From Dichomitus squalens LYAD-421 SS1 (Eukaryota > Basidiomycota > Agaricomycetes > Polyporales > Polyporaceae): a stretch of DNA of 29,493 nucleotides. The position numbers were made by a program, and so were the translations under genes. The stretch covers positions 29,318 to 58,810 of the forward strand of contig NW_006766979.1 in NCBI RefSeq assembly GCF_000275845.1, read 5' to 3'. The stretch's first letter is position 1. Every line of letters begins with the position of its first letter. Below are positions 10,560-20,025 of this stretch, in pieces. Under the pieces are notes generated by a model. It ran no database searches, had not been told where the DNA came from, and was given only the letters and a program-made list of their open reading frames with translations.

Positions 10560-11409
10560 CTAAACGCCGTCGTAGCTCGCACCTCCTGCCTAATTACCAC
10601 CATTAGGTCCGGATGTTGTGAGGAAATGACAAGACAAAGGAACGGACCTTCCGTAGCTTAATGATGATTGGCTCCTCCTTGAGATCGTCCTTCTCCCGAG
10701 CGGGTACTTCTATCGAGAACACGCGCAGCACGGACTTCACGTCCGCCGAGTGTACCGAGATCTGCGTTGTCCACATTCGCGTAAGCTTCATACCACACAA
10801 CACGAAGAAGCATGCCGCCGTGAGGCAAGACGCACGCAACGCGCTCGGACGGACGGGCAGGACACACCTTCGCTTTGCGCATGACCTTGCAATTGGGGCC
10901 GATCCAGACGACGAGGATGAACTTCTCGCGGACGGACTCCTTGTCGTTCGAGTACTGCACGCGCACGTACGCGTACGACGCCTTGGAGTCGTCCAGCTGC
11001 TCGCGCAGCTCGGCGAGGCCTCCCGATCCGGTCGACGTGAGCTTCAGCTTGTCCGAGCGGTCAGACTGGAAATGTGAACCGCATGCGCATATCAGAGTTC
11101 GAGGGTGAATACATTGGGTTTCATCGATGAACAGACGCGGAAGGAGATGCAGATCGTCGTGAAACAATACGGGCAGGGATGGGCGGGGCGAGGGAAAGAG
11201 TTCATAGTGAGCATACATGGGATGGACATGTCAAGAGCATACCTCATAGTCAAGCAGAAGCCAGTTCGTTTCAGTCTTGTCCGAACGGACATCCTGGTAC
11301 GCTGTCCCCCAAGCGATCGGTCATTTCATCCAACGCTACGGCCATTCGTCCATGGCTAGGCGGATGCACACTCACCTTCGTCGATTTTCGGATCGGAGAC
11401 GTCGGCCAT
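10560..11409 (-). CDS. coactosin-like ADF-H actin-binding protein
   Basis: Five exons in transcript order: 11376-11409, 11243-11301, 10868-11065, 10648-10761 and 10560-10589. They give 144 residues, matching the family length (human coactosin-like 142). The protein is one ADF-homology domain: MADVSDPKIDEAYQDVRSD at the start, then TNWLLLDYE, YAYVRVQYSN, KFILVVWIGPNCKVMRKAK, VKSVLRVFSIEV, and a C-terminus KLRKAGGASYDGV that parallels the KKAGGANYD end of coactosins. Coactosins bind F-actin and oppose capping rather than severing like cofilin. The last coding exon is only 30 nt, including the stop, and is easy to miss: reading through its donor would give a wrong C-terminus. The stop lies 189 bp from that of SEC20 (tail to tail). 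A CT-rich tract precedes the start. Confidence 0.93.
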
Positions 11410-11420
11410 GTCGTGTGCTC

Positions 11421-11470
11421 GAACAGAAACGAGAGAAGGAGAAGGAGGAGAGGAAGACGGAAGCTGGAGG
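11421..11470 (-). promoter_or_regulatory. CT-rich tract upstream of coactosin gene
   Basis: On the coding (minus) strand, the 12-60 nt before the coactosin ATG are almost pure pyrimidine (on the plus strand GAGAGAAGGAGAAGGAGGAG). CT-rich tracts just upstream of the start are a common feature of well-expressed filamentous fungal genes and often mark the transcription start. The function here is inferred. Confidence 0.5.
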
Positions 11471-12588
11471 TGAACGAAAAGTCGTAGGGTCGGTCGTTGG
11501 TGTGTAGGAGCAGGACACTGCAGGGCGGTGTGTTGTAGTTATCGACCCGCCCATCCCGACGCCCTCGGCTTTCCCCGAGCGCTGCGGGCCCTCCGCCCGT
11601 GCTGTAGCGCATTTGGACCTCCTCCTTAAGCCACCACCATGACCACTCCGACGCCTTTGAACCTTTGAAGCATTCAAGGATTACAGCACGACAAGCAACT
11701 CGCCTCAAGCTGAATTCCTTCCTGTGATGAATACTTCCGTGGCGCGGATCCTTAAAATGCCGCTCAGCTTGAGCAGGGCTGAGCTGTTACGATTTGCGCA
11801 CTGAGGGCGCCCATCGTGCGAAGGCTGGTGGTCTGACTGGGGCTCTCACCTCTGTACCCGTACTCTTGTTGGGGTTACTCCAATGTGGTCTAGTTTGACC
11901 GCGAAGGATCTCAACGTACAGAAATTTCATCGGCTCACTTCTCATTGCTCAGCCTGATCCAGGCAACCACTTTGGAAATGGCCCTCGAATGAGTCAACGC
12001 AGGGCAAGAAATGAGGCTACAATTCAAGCCTTTGGTAAATGAATGTCGCCGCTTGGGTCAAGCATTCAACAGCAAGGGCGGATGGACTAGCCACCGAATC
12101 TTCTACCTGGTGAGTGTTCGCAACGTGATAATACTGACTCGACGCAGAGCTACTGTTGCTGCTCGACTCATGACTGCGACAGCAGTGCTTCTGTACTCAG
12201 CTGGAGTCCTCTAGATCGTATGCTGATATGCCCGCCATGTCTTCGCCTGCGCGCCTACTTGCTCCGTCGCCTCAAGGATATCCGACTAAGCTGCATCTTT
12301 TGGGGTCCCAAAGGCAAGACTAGTGCGCCCCAGACCCAGCGAAGAGTGAGCCTTAGAGATGACTATTAGAGCCCAGTGAGAACAGAACGCGAGGGCTGAC
12401 GCCATATCCCACCAATGAGTCATAGCCTCACGGTTTTCCGGCGAACCCCGGCTTGGTTTCCTAGTGTGCAATTGCTCGTCATATCTGAACGTCTCTTGTT
12501 TTCCAACCTCCATCATTTCAGATACGACCACTTGTCTCATACTCGCCATATAGTCGCCTCTCCCGTGTGATATCTCTCACCTGCAGCC
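11471..12588. other. intergenic region, divergent promoters
   Basis: Roughly 1.1 kb between the divergent coactosin and monooxygenase genes. I see no coding pattern on either strand; the short open frames at 12011-12214 (+) and 12286-12549 (-) have no recognisable content. It must contain the promoters of both neighbours. Confidence 0.5.
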
Positions 12589-14296
12589 ATGGATTTTCTG
12601 CCGAGTACGTCGCCATTTTTTACTATCATCCCTCATGGGCCTGATCTTCTCACGACCACGTTGTGTCCAGCGCTCGAAGCATCATGGAACCAAAAGACCC
12701 AACAGCACATCTGTATCATAGGCAGTGGCCCATCCGGCTTAGCTGCCCTCAAAATTATACGTGACTCCCAGCAGTTCAAAGGCGGACTTTGGACAGCGAC
12801 CGCATTCGAAGCTCGAGATAAGGTCGGAGGCATTTGGTAAGGCTCCCTCCCTCTGACACGCAATTATTCACGCATCGGAGGACAATGCGCTGAAATGATG
12901 CTACAATTTCACCAGGCTTCCTGCGCCACCCATAAGCAATCCTCCATCAACACCTCTCTACGACTCGCTTACGACCAACCTACCTCATCCGGTCATGGCG
13001 TATACCTCATTCCCGTTCCCTGCGGGAACCTCCCTGTTTCCCCCTGCCTCCACAGTCTTGAAATACTTTGAGGATTACGCAGCTCACTTCGAACTGAACG
13101 AGCACATCAGACTGAACACGCCCGTGCTGTCTATCACCCGGGACCACACGGCCGGGAAATGGACTGTTTGCGTCCGGGCTCTGGAAACATCCGCGGAAGA
13201 GACACACGATTTCGACTATGTGATCGTCGCGAACGGACATTACCGCCTCCCTCGTTTACCCGCTACTCCGGGGCTAGGGGAATGGGTCGAGGCTAAGAGG
13301 GCTGTGCATTCGGTCTACTACCGGAACCCTTCGACCTTCGGTGACGCCAAGACGGTACTTGTAGTCGGCGGCGGTCCGAGCGGGCAAGACCTCGTCACAG
13401 ATCTGCTGGCTTCAGGTAGGAACGTCGTTCATTCCGTCACGGGTGCGGCGCCAGAAAACTTGCACGACGGTCGCCTCAAGGTGCGCGGTCGAATAGCACA
13501 GTACGGCGACCTGGACAAAGGCCTTGTTACATTTGAGGATGGATCCGAGGAGTCCGGCATAGACAAGGCCGTTCTCGCGACGGGATACAAGTTCGACTTC
13601 CCGTTCTTCCCGACGTCCGTGTTGCGCCCTTCCATCCCACCGCCAGTGCCACCCCTTCCTGGCGCTCTGTACAATTCGACCTATCATATCTTCCCTTTGG
13701 CACGGCACGTTTTCCCCCTCGTCGGCGCCGACGAGTTCCCGTCCTCCACCGTCGCCTTTCTTGGCATACCGATCCGGGTAGCCCCGCTCCCGCTCCTAGA
13801 AGCGCAAATGCGGGCCGTCCTGCACGTTTTCGAACACCCAGAGAGCCTTGACCCCACGCAAGAAGCCATCGACATCATCTCCCGATACGAGACCCTCCGA
13901 GCCCGAGTCGCCCAGCAGCGCGCATCGTCATCTCCCACCCAATTTCCGGATGGGGTAGACGGCCCCATTTCCGGACCGTCCGAGGACCCCGTCGAGCTCG
14001 CCATCGCCGCAGCGTGGCACCGCTTCGAGGGGCACGAGCAGTTCCAATACCGGGACGCGATGCACGCCTTCGCCGAGTACCCGCACCGCGTGCCGGCGTG
14101 GGAGATCGAGATGTACGACGCGAAGGGGATCCTGCGCGAGGAGTGGCGCGACCTCGAGCGCCTGGGGCAGGCGGAGGAGTGGGTAAAGGATGTCGGGGCA
14201 GGCGAAGGGGAAAAGGTGGCCGAGGAGTGGGTGGATTTGATGCGGAAACTATTGAGAAGGGCCGAGGAGAGGCATCCGGAGCGAAGCCGGTTGTGA
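12589..14296 (+). CDS. flavin-containing monooxygenase
   Basis: Exons 12589-12604, 12671-12836 and 12916-14296 give 520 residues. An FAD/NADPH-dependent class B monooxygenase, expected to hydroxylate N or S atoms in small substrates. The FAD-binding Rossmann motif is at residues 23-28 (IIGSGPSGLAAL), with the acidic strand end FEARDKVGGIW at about 51-61. The NADPH motif is at 212-217 (VLVVGGGPSGQDL). A conserved VLATGYKFDFPFF occurs in the second half. The segment before the NADPH site reads EAKRAVHSVYYRNP, so the His-Ser of the usual FxGxxxHS signature is kept but its Phe and Gly are not. The C-terminal 100 residues are rich in charged helices (EEWRDLERLGQAEEWV). Exon 1 is only 16 nt; intron 1 is a multiple of three and stop-free, so an unspliced reading looks deceptively open. 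The physiological substrate cannot be inferred. Confidence 0.92.
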
Positions 14297-14900
14297 TTGA
14301 AGGTTCAAGTTGTGGGCTGGGATTCCTACTGCATAGAGCCTGACCAAATGGATAGGGGTGTGCACGGAAATGGGGGGATGGGTTCGAGAACGGCCCGACG
14401 CTTCCGCCGAGTCATTTGGACATGAGGTTCCGGTCGGTATGCACCTGTATCGCGGTAGACGGTGCACTTTCTGAAAGGGGCCTGGCCGCCAGTAGATTCA
14501 TGACAAGTAAAGCAGGACAGACAAATAAGCGGTATGAATGTATAGAGAAGCTTCATGTTATGGTATAAGATGAAATAGTATGAGGTACCGCTACTAAGGA
14601 TACAACATGTTGAAGCCGGAGATGTCATCATATGATAGTGGTGGAAATTATGAATGAACCGTGAAGCATATGACACAACACGTAGTGATCGATTGACATG
14701 TACCATGGCGTGCGAAGTCGTGAAAAGTGGAAGACATGCGGATATTGTCATGCAAGGATAGGGGAAGGCAATGATGGTCCGAGGAAGAGGTGCCTGAAAG
14801 CCGCCTGTCAATAGGCGCACGTGACCTGTGCGGACCGACATGTCCGAGCCTATTTTGTTATGGTGTTCTGATTCTTTGGGGACCTGACACGAGCAAAGGT
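14297..14900. other. convergent intergenic region
   Basis: About 600 nt between the stop codons of two convergent genes. It should contain both 3' untranslated regions. Nothing else recognisable was found. Confidence 0.6.
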
Positions 14901-16343
14901 TCAAGTATTTGCAGGGGGCGCAGATGAAGCAATTGGCTTGAGGCCCAGGTGTGCATACGTTCCCCTTGATACACCATCTAGCAACGACGCCGAGGCCTGG
15001 TTTTGCTTGCCCATCCATTGGGAAAACTGCGCAAAGGACCGTGGTGCGCTCGAGGAGCCGTTCTCCGTCTCAACTCGAGACTGTGACAGGGCTTTATGCA
15101 GGTTGACAGCAAGTTGGCCATGTAGGCGGCTATCGATGGTACCATGTGCCGTAAGTATGGGCTCCTCCGCCTCCACTTCTGCGCAGCGAATCATGTCATC
15201 AATAGACTCGTGCAAAATGAGGTGGCACATACCCATGTCTTCGTCCGACTCCGATTTCAGCTCGTCCTCTTCTTCTTCCTTCACAGAGGCTTTAGTCATA
15301 GATTGAGCGATGATGCCCCCATTCTCGACCACAGGGGATGCTGGGTTAGACGGGGGTTCCGGCGATATGTCTGGTGTCGGCAAATGCGCCGGAGGATTAC
15401 GCCGGACCGAGAAGGGTGGAAGTTGAGGGAGCGGAGGCATAGCTGGCGGCGGTGGCGACGTCGACTGGCGCGAACAGTATGAGCATTGGCAGCACATGCC
15501 AAGCGACAAGAGACACTTACATGTTCGCCCCCCCGTCTACTCTGCAACTCGCGATGTCGCGCATACCTCAAGATGTGCTCTGGCGTTGCGCCATTCCCCA
15601 GGCTCTCTGCCCAGATGTTGGCAATCTCGATCGTCGGGGTCGGGTTCTCCTTACAGAGGACCTCGAGGAGCGGTAGCGTTTTCGGCTCCTTCGTAAGGCT
15701 TGGCCAGACTAAGCATTTGGCAAGGTCCATCGGTCAACACGTCACCCCAAGCAAAACGACGGACGTACGGATGTGTGCGCTCGTCATAGCGGAAGGCGGG
15801 GCAACGAAGGGGACAGGCTCAGGATGCGCTCGCCTTTGGGTGTCACGTCCCTCCACCGAGGCTCGCCGCTCTGTCTGTCGCTTGGTGGCGAAGTACTGGT
15901 TCACGTTCGATGCCTTGTAATCTTCGCATCCTGGAATACACTGGATTCGTTTGGCGAGCTCGTCTCGTTGCTGCCTGTTGGGATAGTCGGTGACATGGTG
16001 GAAGAAGTCTAAGATATGGGAGCGAGTCAGCCTCCGTGCTGCCGAGTGTGGGAACAAAGGAAGACTCGGGAAAGGAAGGTACGGTGATGAACGTGTCAAG
16101 GAGGTACGGATGTGGCGAGTGTAATAGATGCGCACGATACATACGGCCGAGAATTTCGTAGACTTCCTTTGGACGACGGCGATAACTGCGAGTCTTGCTT
16201 TCTGAGTCGCTCCTGATGATACTGATACTGGCGCTCGACGGTGGCGGATACGATGTTGAGGTGGCGAAACTGGGTCCAGCACTCGCGCTAGTACTGCTCG
16301 GAGTGAGCGGCGTCCAGCTCGGAACGATGGAAAAGTGATTCAT
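14901..16343 (-). CDS. homeodomain-like protein, putative DNA-binding
   Basis: Four exons in transcript order: 16145-16343, 15769-16008, 15521-15708 and 14901-15464, giving 396 residues in a continuous frame. After a Ser/Pro/Thr-rich N-terminus (residues 1-50) comes a basic entry RSYRRRPKEVYEIL, a helix ending in YPNRQQRDELAKRI, and a recognition-helix-like stretch YKASNVNQYFATKRQTERR (about 97-115). This matches a homeodomain layout, but the canonical helix-3 WF-x-N-R core reads YF-A-T-K-R, so Trp48 and the near-invariant Asn51 are replaced. The loop before helix 3 is also a few residues longer than standard. The middle (TLPLLEVLCKENPTPTIEIA) is helical. The C-terminal exon is Pro-rich, then acidic (KEEEEDELKSESDED), as in many fungal regulators. 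The role is inferred to be a nuclear regulator; the gene family is not one I can name. A G-quadruplex motif lies about 60-85 bp upstream of the ATG. Confidence 0.75.
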
Positions 16344-16400
16344 GTATCGGCAAGGAGTTGGGGGTGTAATCTCGGTTATAGGGAGCTCTTGTAGGAGGAA

Positions 16401-16426
16401 GGGGGAGTCTGGGTGGGGTGGGGGGG
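16401..16426 (+). promoter_or_regulatory. G-quadruplex-forming motif upstream of homeodomain-like gene
   Basis: Four G-runs of 5, 3, 4 and 7 with loops of 5, 1 and 1 nt satisfy the canonical G3+N1-7 pattern on the plus strand, which is the template strand for the minus-strand gene starting at 16343. Its position (58-83 bp before the ATG) fits a core promoter or 5' untranslated region. The motif is seen directly; a regulatory role is inference. Confidence 0.6.
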
Positions 16427-19109
16427 TTATATGTAGGGTTGTAATGTTAAGTACTTCATTTCTCTGCAAATTTTCACACAAAAATGGAATCATGCAGAAA
16501 GTCAACAAAGCTGACCACTTCCTCCCAAACCCCCTCCCACCTCTCAATGTGATTGCAATGAGGTGTGCAACGAGACGATCGATATTCTCCCGTCCGGAGA
16601 GACGGGCTAAACTATACATAGATAAACGGCTGTCGGCATGATCAGCGACCCTTCACATGTGTGGCCGTTCAAATGATCGTGATATTTGGCAATACAGTCA
16701 TGCTATATTGCAGGTTGACTTAATTGGCTCCCCATACCTACTCAGGCTCCAGCGTCGCCGCATGGCTTGTTGACATGTTGGGGCAACGTTGGCATGCTGA
16801 CTCGGCTCGTCAGTCAGTAAGAGGTGAAGGTAGGAGCGACTAGTCCACCTCAAAGGATCACCGTTACTCCAAGCAGGTAGCGCAATAATCAACGGAAGAC
16901 ATCGTCGTCTAGCGGCCACTTACGCGGCAATTGCCATCCCTTCCACTCCAAATAGCATTTTGGACAATCTGGAGAAACGGGGAAGTGCGAAAACGTCCAG
17001 CGCATGTCTTGACAAGGGGATCGACGGACAGAGCTGGTTTGGACACTTCTTTCTTACGGGCACGCCTGCCGATTGCCGACCATGGGAAAACCATGCGGGG
17101 GACAAGGCACCGATTAACGCTACGCTCGAGAAGGCAGGAGTGTCAATGAGGCATAATCGATGAAACTTGGGAACTTGAAGATCTAGAAAAATCGCGTTCG
17201 ATGTCCGGTCCATCGGCTCAGAAGTCACCAGAGGGGGCTACATTGGTGCCACCTTGTTGGTGTTCTTTGAACCAATGAAACTGCTTGTTAGTTACCTGCA
17301 AATGCCCGTAATCATTGTGGGGTCGCAGCTCAATGGACACGACTTCAACGCGTGTAGGGTCACAAGGCGTTAGCAGAAAGCAGCCAGCGGGCAAGACATA
17401 ATGACTCACTGTGTCCTAGAAGAAGCTGAAGCTCAACACTCAACGATCCACCGGCTCAGCCCCGTGGTAACCACTGGTCCACCTTTCCTCCTGATCTGCC
17501 CTTTGTTGGCATGGAAGCCTTCAATGGGCGCGCAATGCACCCCATGGCCATAGAGCGCAGAAAAATGTCGCGCCGAGCGAAACGTAAAGCGGTCCCCCGA
17601 CCATGCTGACTGATGTGAGGTTCCAAGTAGGAATCACCTGTCTAAGAAGCCTGTCGTTGTATTGCCACGATGTCGTACACAGCCCGCTCTATTGCCTCGC
17701 TGTTATCGCGCATACAAAGGGTGGTGGCCCATGCACGGCCTTCGCATGCTCCGCGTGAACTTACAGTGGTCTAACGCCGGGAACCCATATGCACCGCTTC
17801 CCATGCCCTTCTCCCTTGCTCTTCCCCCATCGACGTCCTTCTCCCTCGCATATCCAAAGACCCCGTTGAATCCTCTCATCTCGTGCCCAAGCTCTGACTT
17901 CCTAATGCGCCCGCTTGGGATTCGCAATAGCCTCAGCCGCTCCTACCTCTCGAGCGTATCGATGGCGATCCCGAAGTTCGTCCAAGAACCAGTAGTGCGC
18001 CTCGTGCACCCGACTGCCGAGTGGCACAGCGCAAGCTCTCAAGGCAAGCAATCAACCGCACCGTACACGCTGGGACACGAGGCCTACCGATTTCGCCGCG
18101 ATCGGCTGCAAGCTCGTGCGGGAGACGGGTCGCGGTGTACGGAAGTCGGGCGGGGGAGCAGCTGTGGCGATCCTTCCCATCGGAGACGATCGCACCAGTC
18201 GTTGGCTCTGACATGGCTCACGACAAGAAATCAGACTACCTCGACGGTCGGTCGGAAGACACCGGTCGGCCGGCTGTCGACGCAGCGCAGCGCAGAGTGG
18301 AAGCATCCCTCCGCTTTGCTCTGCCGTGGCACGGTACTTAGATAGAATGCATTGTCGGGCGGGGGCTTCTGGCAGCCCCTCAGCCCGCCGGCGCACTCCA
18401 TCAAAGCTTAGCGTCGTGCGCGTCGTGTGTCGCACACGCAAATTCTTGACGGTGGGGGTTGGAACAAAGCTAGAAGCAGATCGGCACAATGTCAGCGGGC
18501 AATTATAGTGAAGGGTACGAGTGAGTGCCTTTTCATCCTTTCGCCCGGGAATCACAGAAATTGATGCGATTTTGTCGGGTCACATCAGTAGGTCTAACGC
18601 AAGGCGGGATGCTGATGCCGCCACTGAATGGGGGAAATGATGCGCCCAACGCCACAAACGTACGCGGGGGACCTACGCTTGCAAATGGGACGGAAGAAAG
18701 GGCTTGAGAAGCTTTCCTGCGCATCCCTCGAAAGCGAGGGGCGCGCCAGATAGCTATACAAGGGAGGCATAGCGAGTGGGACAGGGAGAAGGAAAACCCA
18801 AGGGGGGAAAACAACGGGTCTTCGGGAGCGCCGCACGGCCAAACAAGGGAACTGCCGACACCTACACATGTCTTTGGGCGGGTTCCTTCACCCCGCCTTG
18901 GACTGTCAGAACAATAGAAGCATCTGCAAAGCATAAAGGACATCAGATTGCAAAAGACAACGGATAAGGTCAATATATCCATATGCGCCACATGGCCTAA
19001 CTAATCTCCCTACTAACCACCTCCATCGATGTCAATGCTACCGACCCAAACAGAAGACGGCGCACCTATTTCAAGCAGTGATCAGTCACAAGAAGATCAA
19101 GTAGGTGAC
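16427..19109. other. 2.7-kb region without a supported gene
   Basis: Several medium open frames exist on both strands, the longest being 227 codons (+) at 17662-18345. None shows a domain, a consistent splice pattern or a recognisable family. A minus-strand frame at about 17218-17409 reads protein-like (VEVVSIELRPHNDYGHLQ, followed by a possible gtaact donor) but could not be extended into a gene. The interval may hold an unrecognised or decayed gene. Confidence 0.4.
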
Positions 19110-19846
19110 TCACGACGGCAGGGGAATGTCAATAGTGGTGCCACGACCATCTGTGTCTTCTTGCTGTAGCGACATAGCGTGGATATCATCATGTCTGTCT
19201 GGGAACACACTGTTACCTCGAAAACTCAATCATCTGTCGCTTCATTGGGTTGGCGAAGGTCGATAGATAGTGGGAGATCAAGTTGATGTCGACAGTAAAG
19301 CGTGCAATAATAAGGAGACAATACTAGAAAGTTCACCTCGCAGAGGACGCGGTAGTCCTCCGGTGTATATACATAAGCAGCCTCAAAGCTCATGCATTGC
19401 AGAAAGCCACTCTTGCCGCTTCACGAGCTGCGGAACTGTATCGAATATGTTATCTCCTTCCGGAGTAGCGGCGAATATCGCAGAGCGCTCGTCAGTGAAG
19501 GAAACTCCTGTGGCGTCTTCCTGGGTCCCCTAAGTGAACCAGGTTTGCAAGCTGCCGTCGACGGTCGTCTCGACCGGTCTCGTCGTCGTGGCATCATGCG
19601 AGGGAGATGACGCGGAGCCAATGAGCGTGCGACGTTCGGACGTACTCAACGCCCAGACAGACGCCTCGGCGGCAATTGCGCTCATCACTGGAATCCCACT
19701 CTCCGTCGACGCGCCCGACGACCACTGCCCTCGTCTCCGACCTTGACGGCCACCTCCCACACCGCTGGATCCCAGACAACGCACCACACCAAGTCGATTT
19801 GCAGGGACAGTCTCCCGAGGCCGTGCGAATCTACACTCATCTCCAT
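19110..19846 (-). pseudogene. possible broken gene of unknown family
   Basis: Protein-like stretches follow one another on the minus strand in the right order but in different frames. They are: MEMSVDSHGLGRLSLQIDLV leading into WCVVWDPAVWEVAVKVGDE (19846 downward); IPVMSAIAAEASVWALSTSE through TTVDGSLQTWFT to a TAG at 19530-19532; then, in the same frame after that stop, EDATGVSFTDERSAIFAAT to QEWLSAMHEL; then, one frame over, SFEAAYVYTPEDYRVLCE ending at a gtgaac donor; and possibly a last exon 19110-19163 ending IDIPLPS and a stop. At least one in-frame stop and two frameshifts would be needed, so if this is a gene it is broken, or the assembly has errors. The family is not recognised. The interval also serves as the upstream region of the membrane protein gene at 20026. 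Confidence 0.35.
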
Positions 19847-20025
19847 CCGAGGGACACAATAGCCGACGGGTCGAGCGGTGGAGCTCTCTGTTCAGTTCTC
19901 TCGTCTGTCGCTTCTCGCTGCTCCGCGCACCCTGTGCGTCAGTCGTCTTCAGACTCCAGCCAGCTTCTGGGCCGCTCCCTGCTCCTCGAACTGAGGTCTC
20001 AGCGCAGACTTTGACGACAACGACC

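Noticed and set aside
17662..18345. 227-codon plus-strand open frame
   Set aside because: No domain or homologous pattern, no supporting splice sites, and equally long frames exist on the other strand. It cannot be distinguished from chance.
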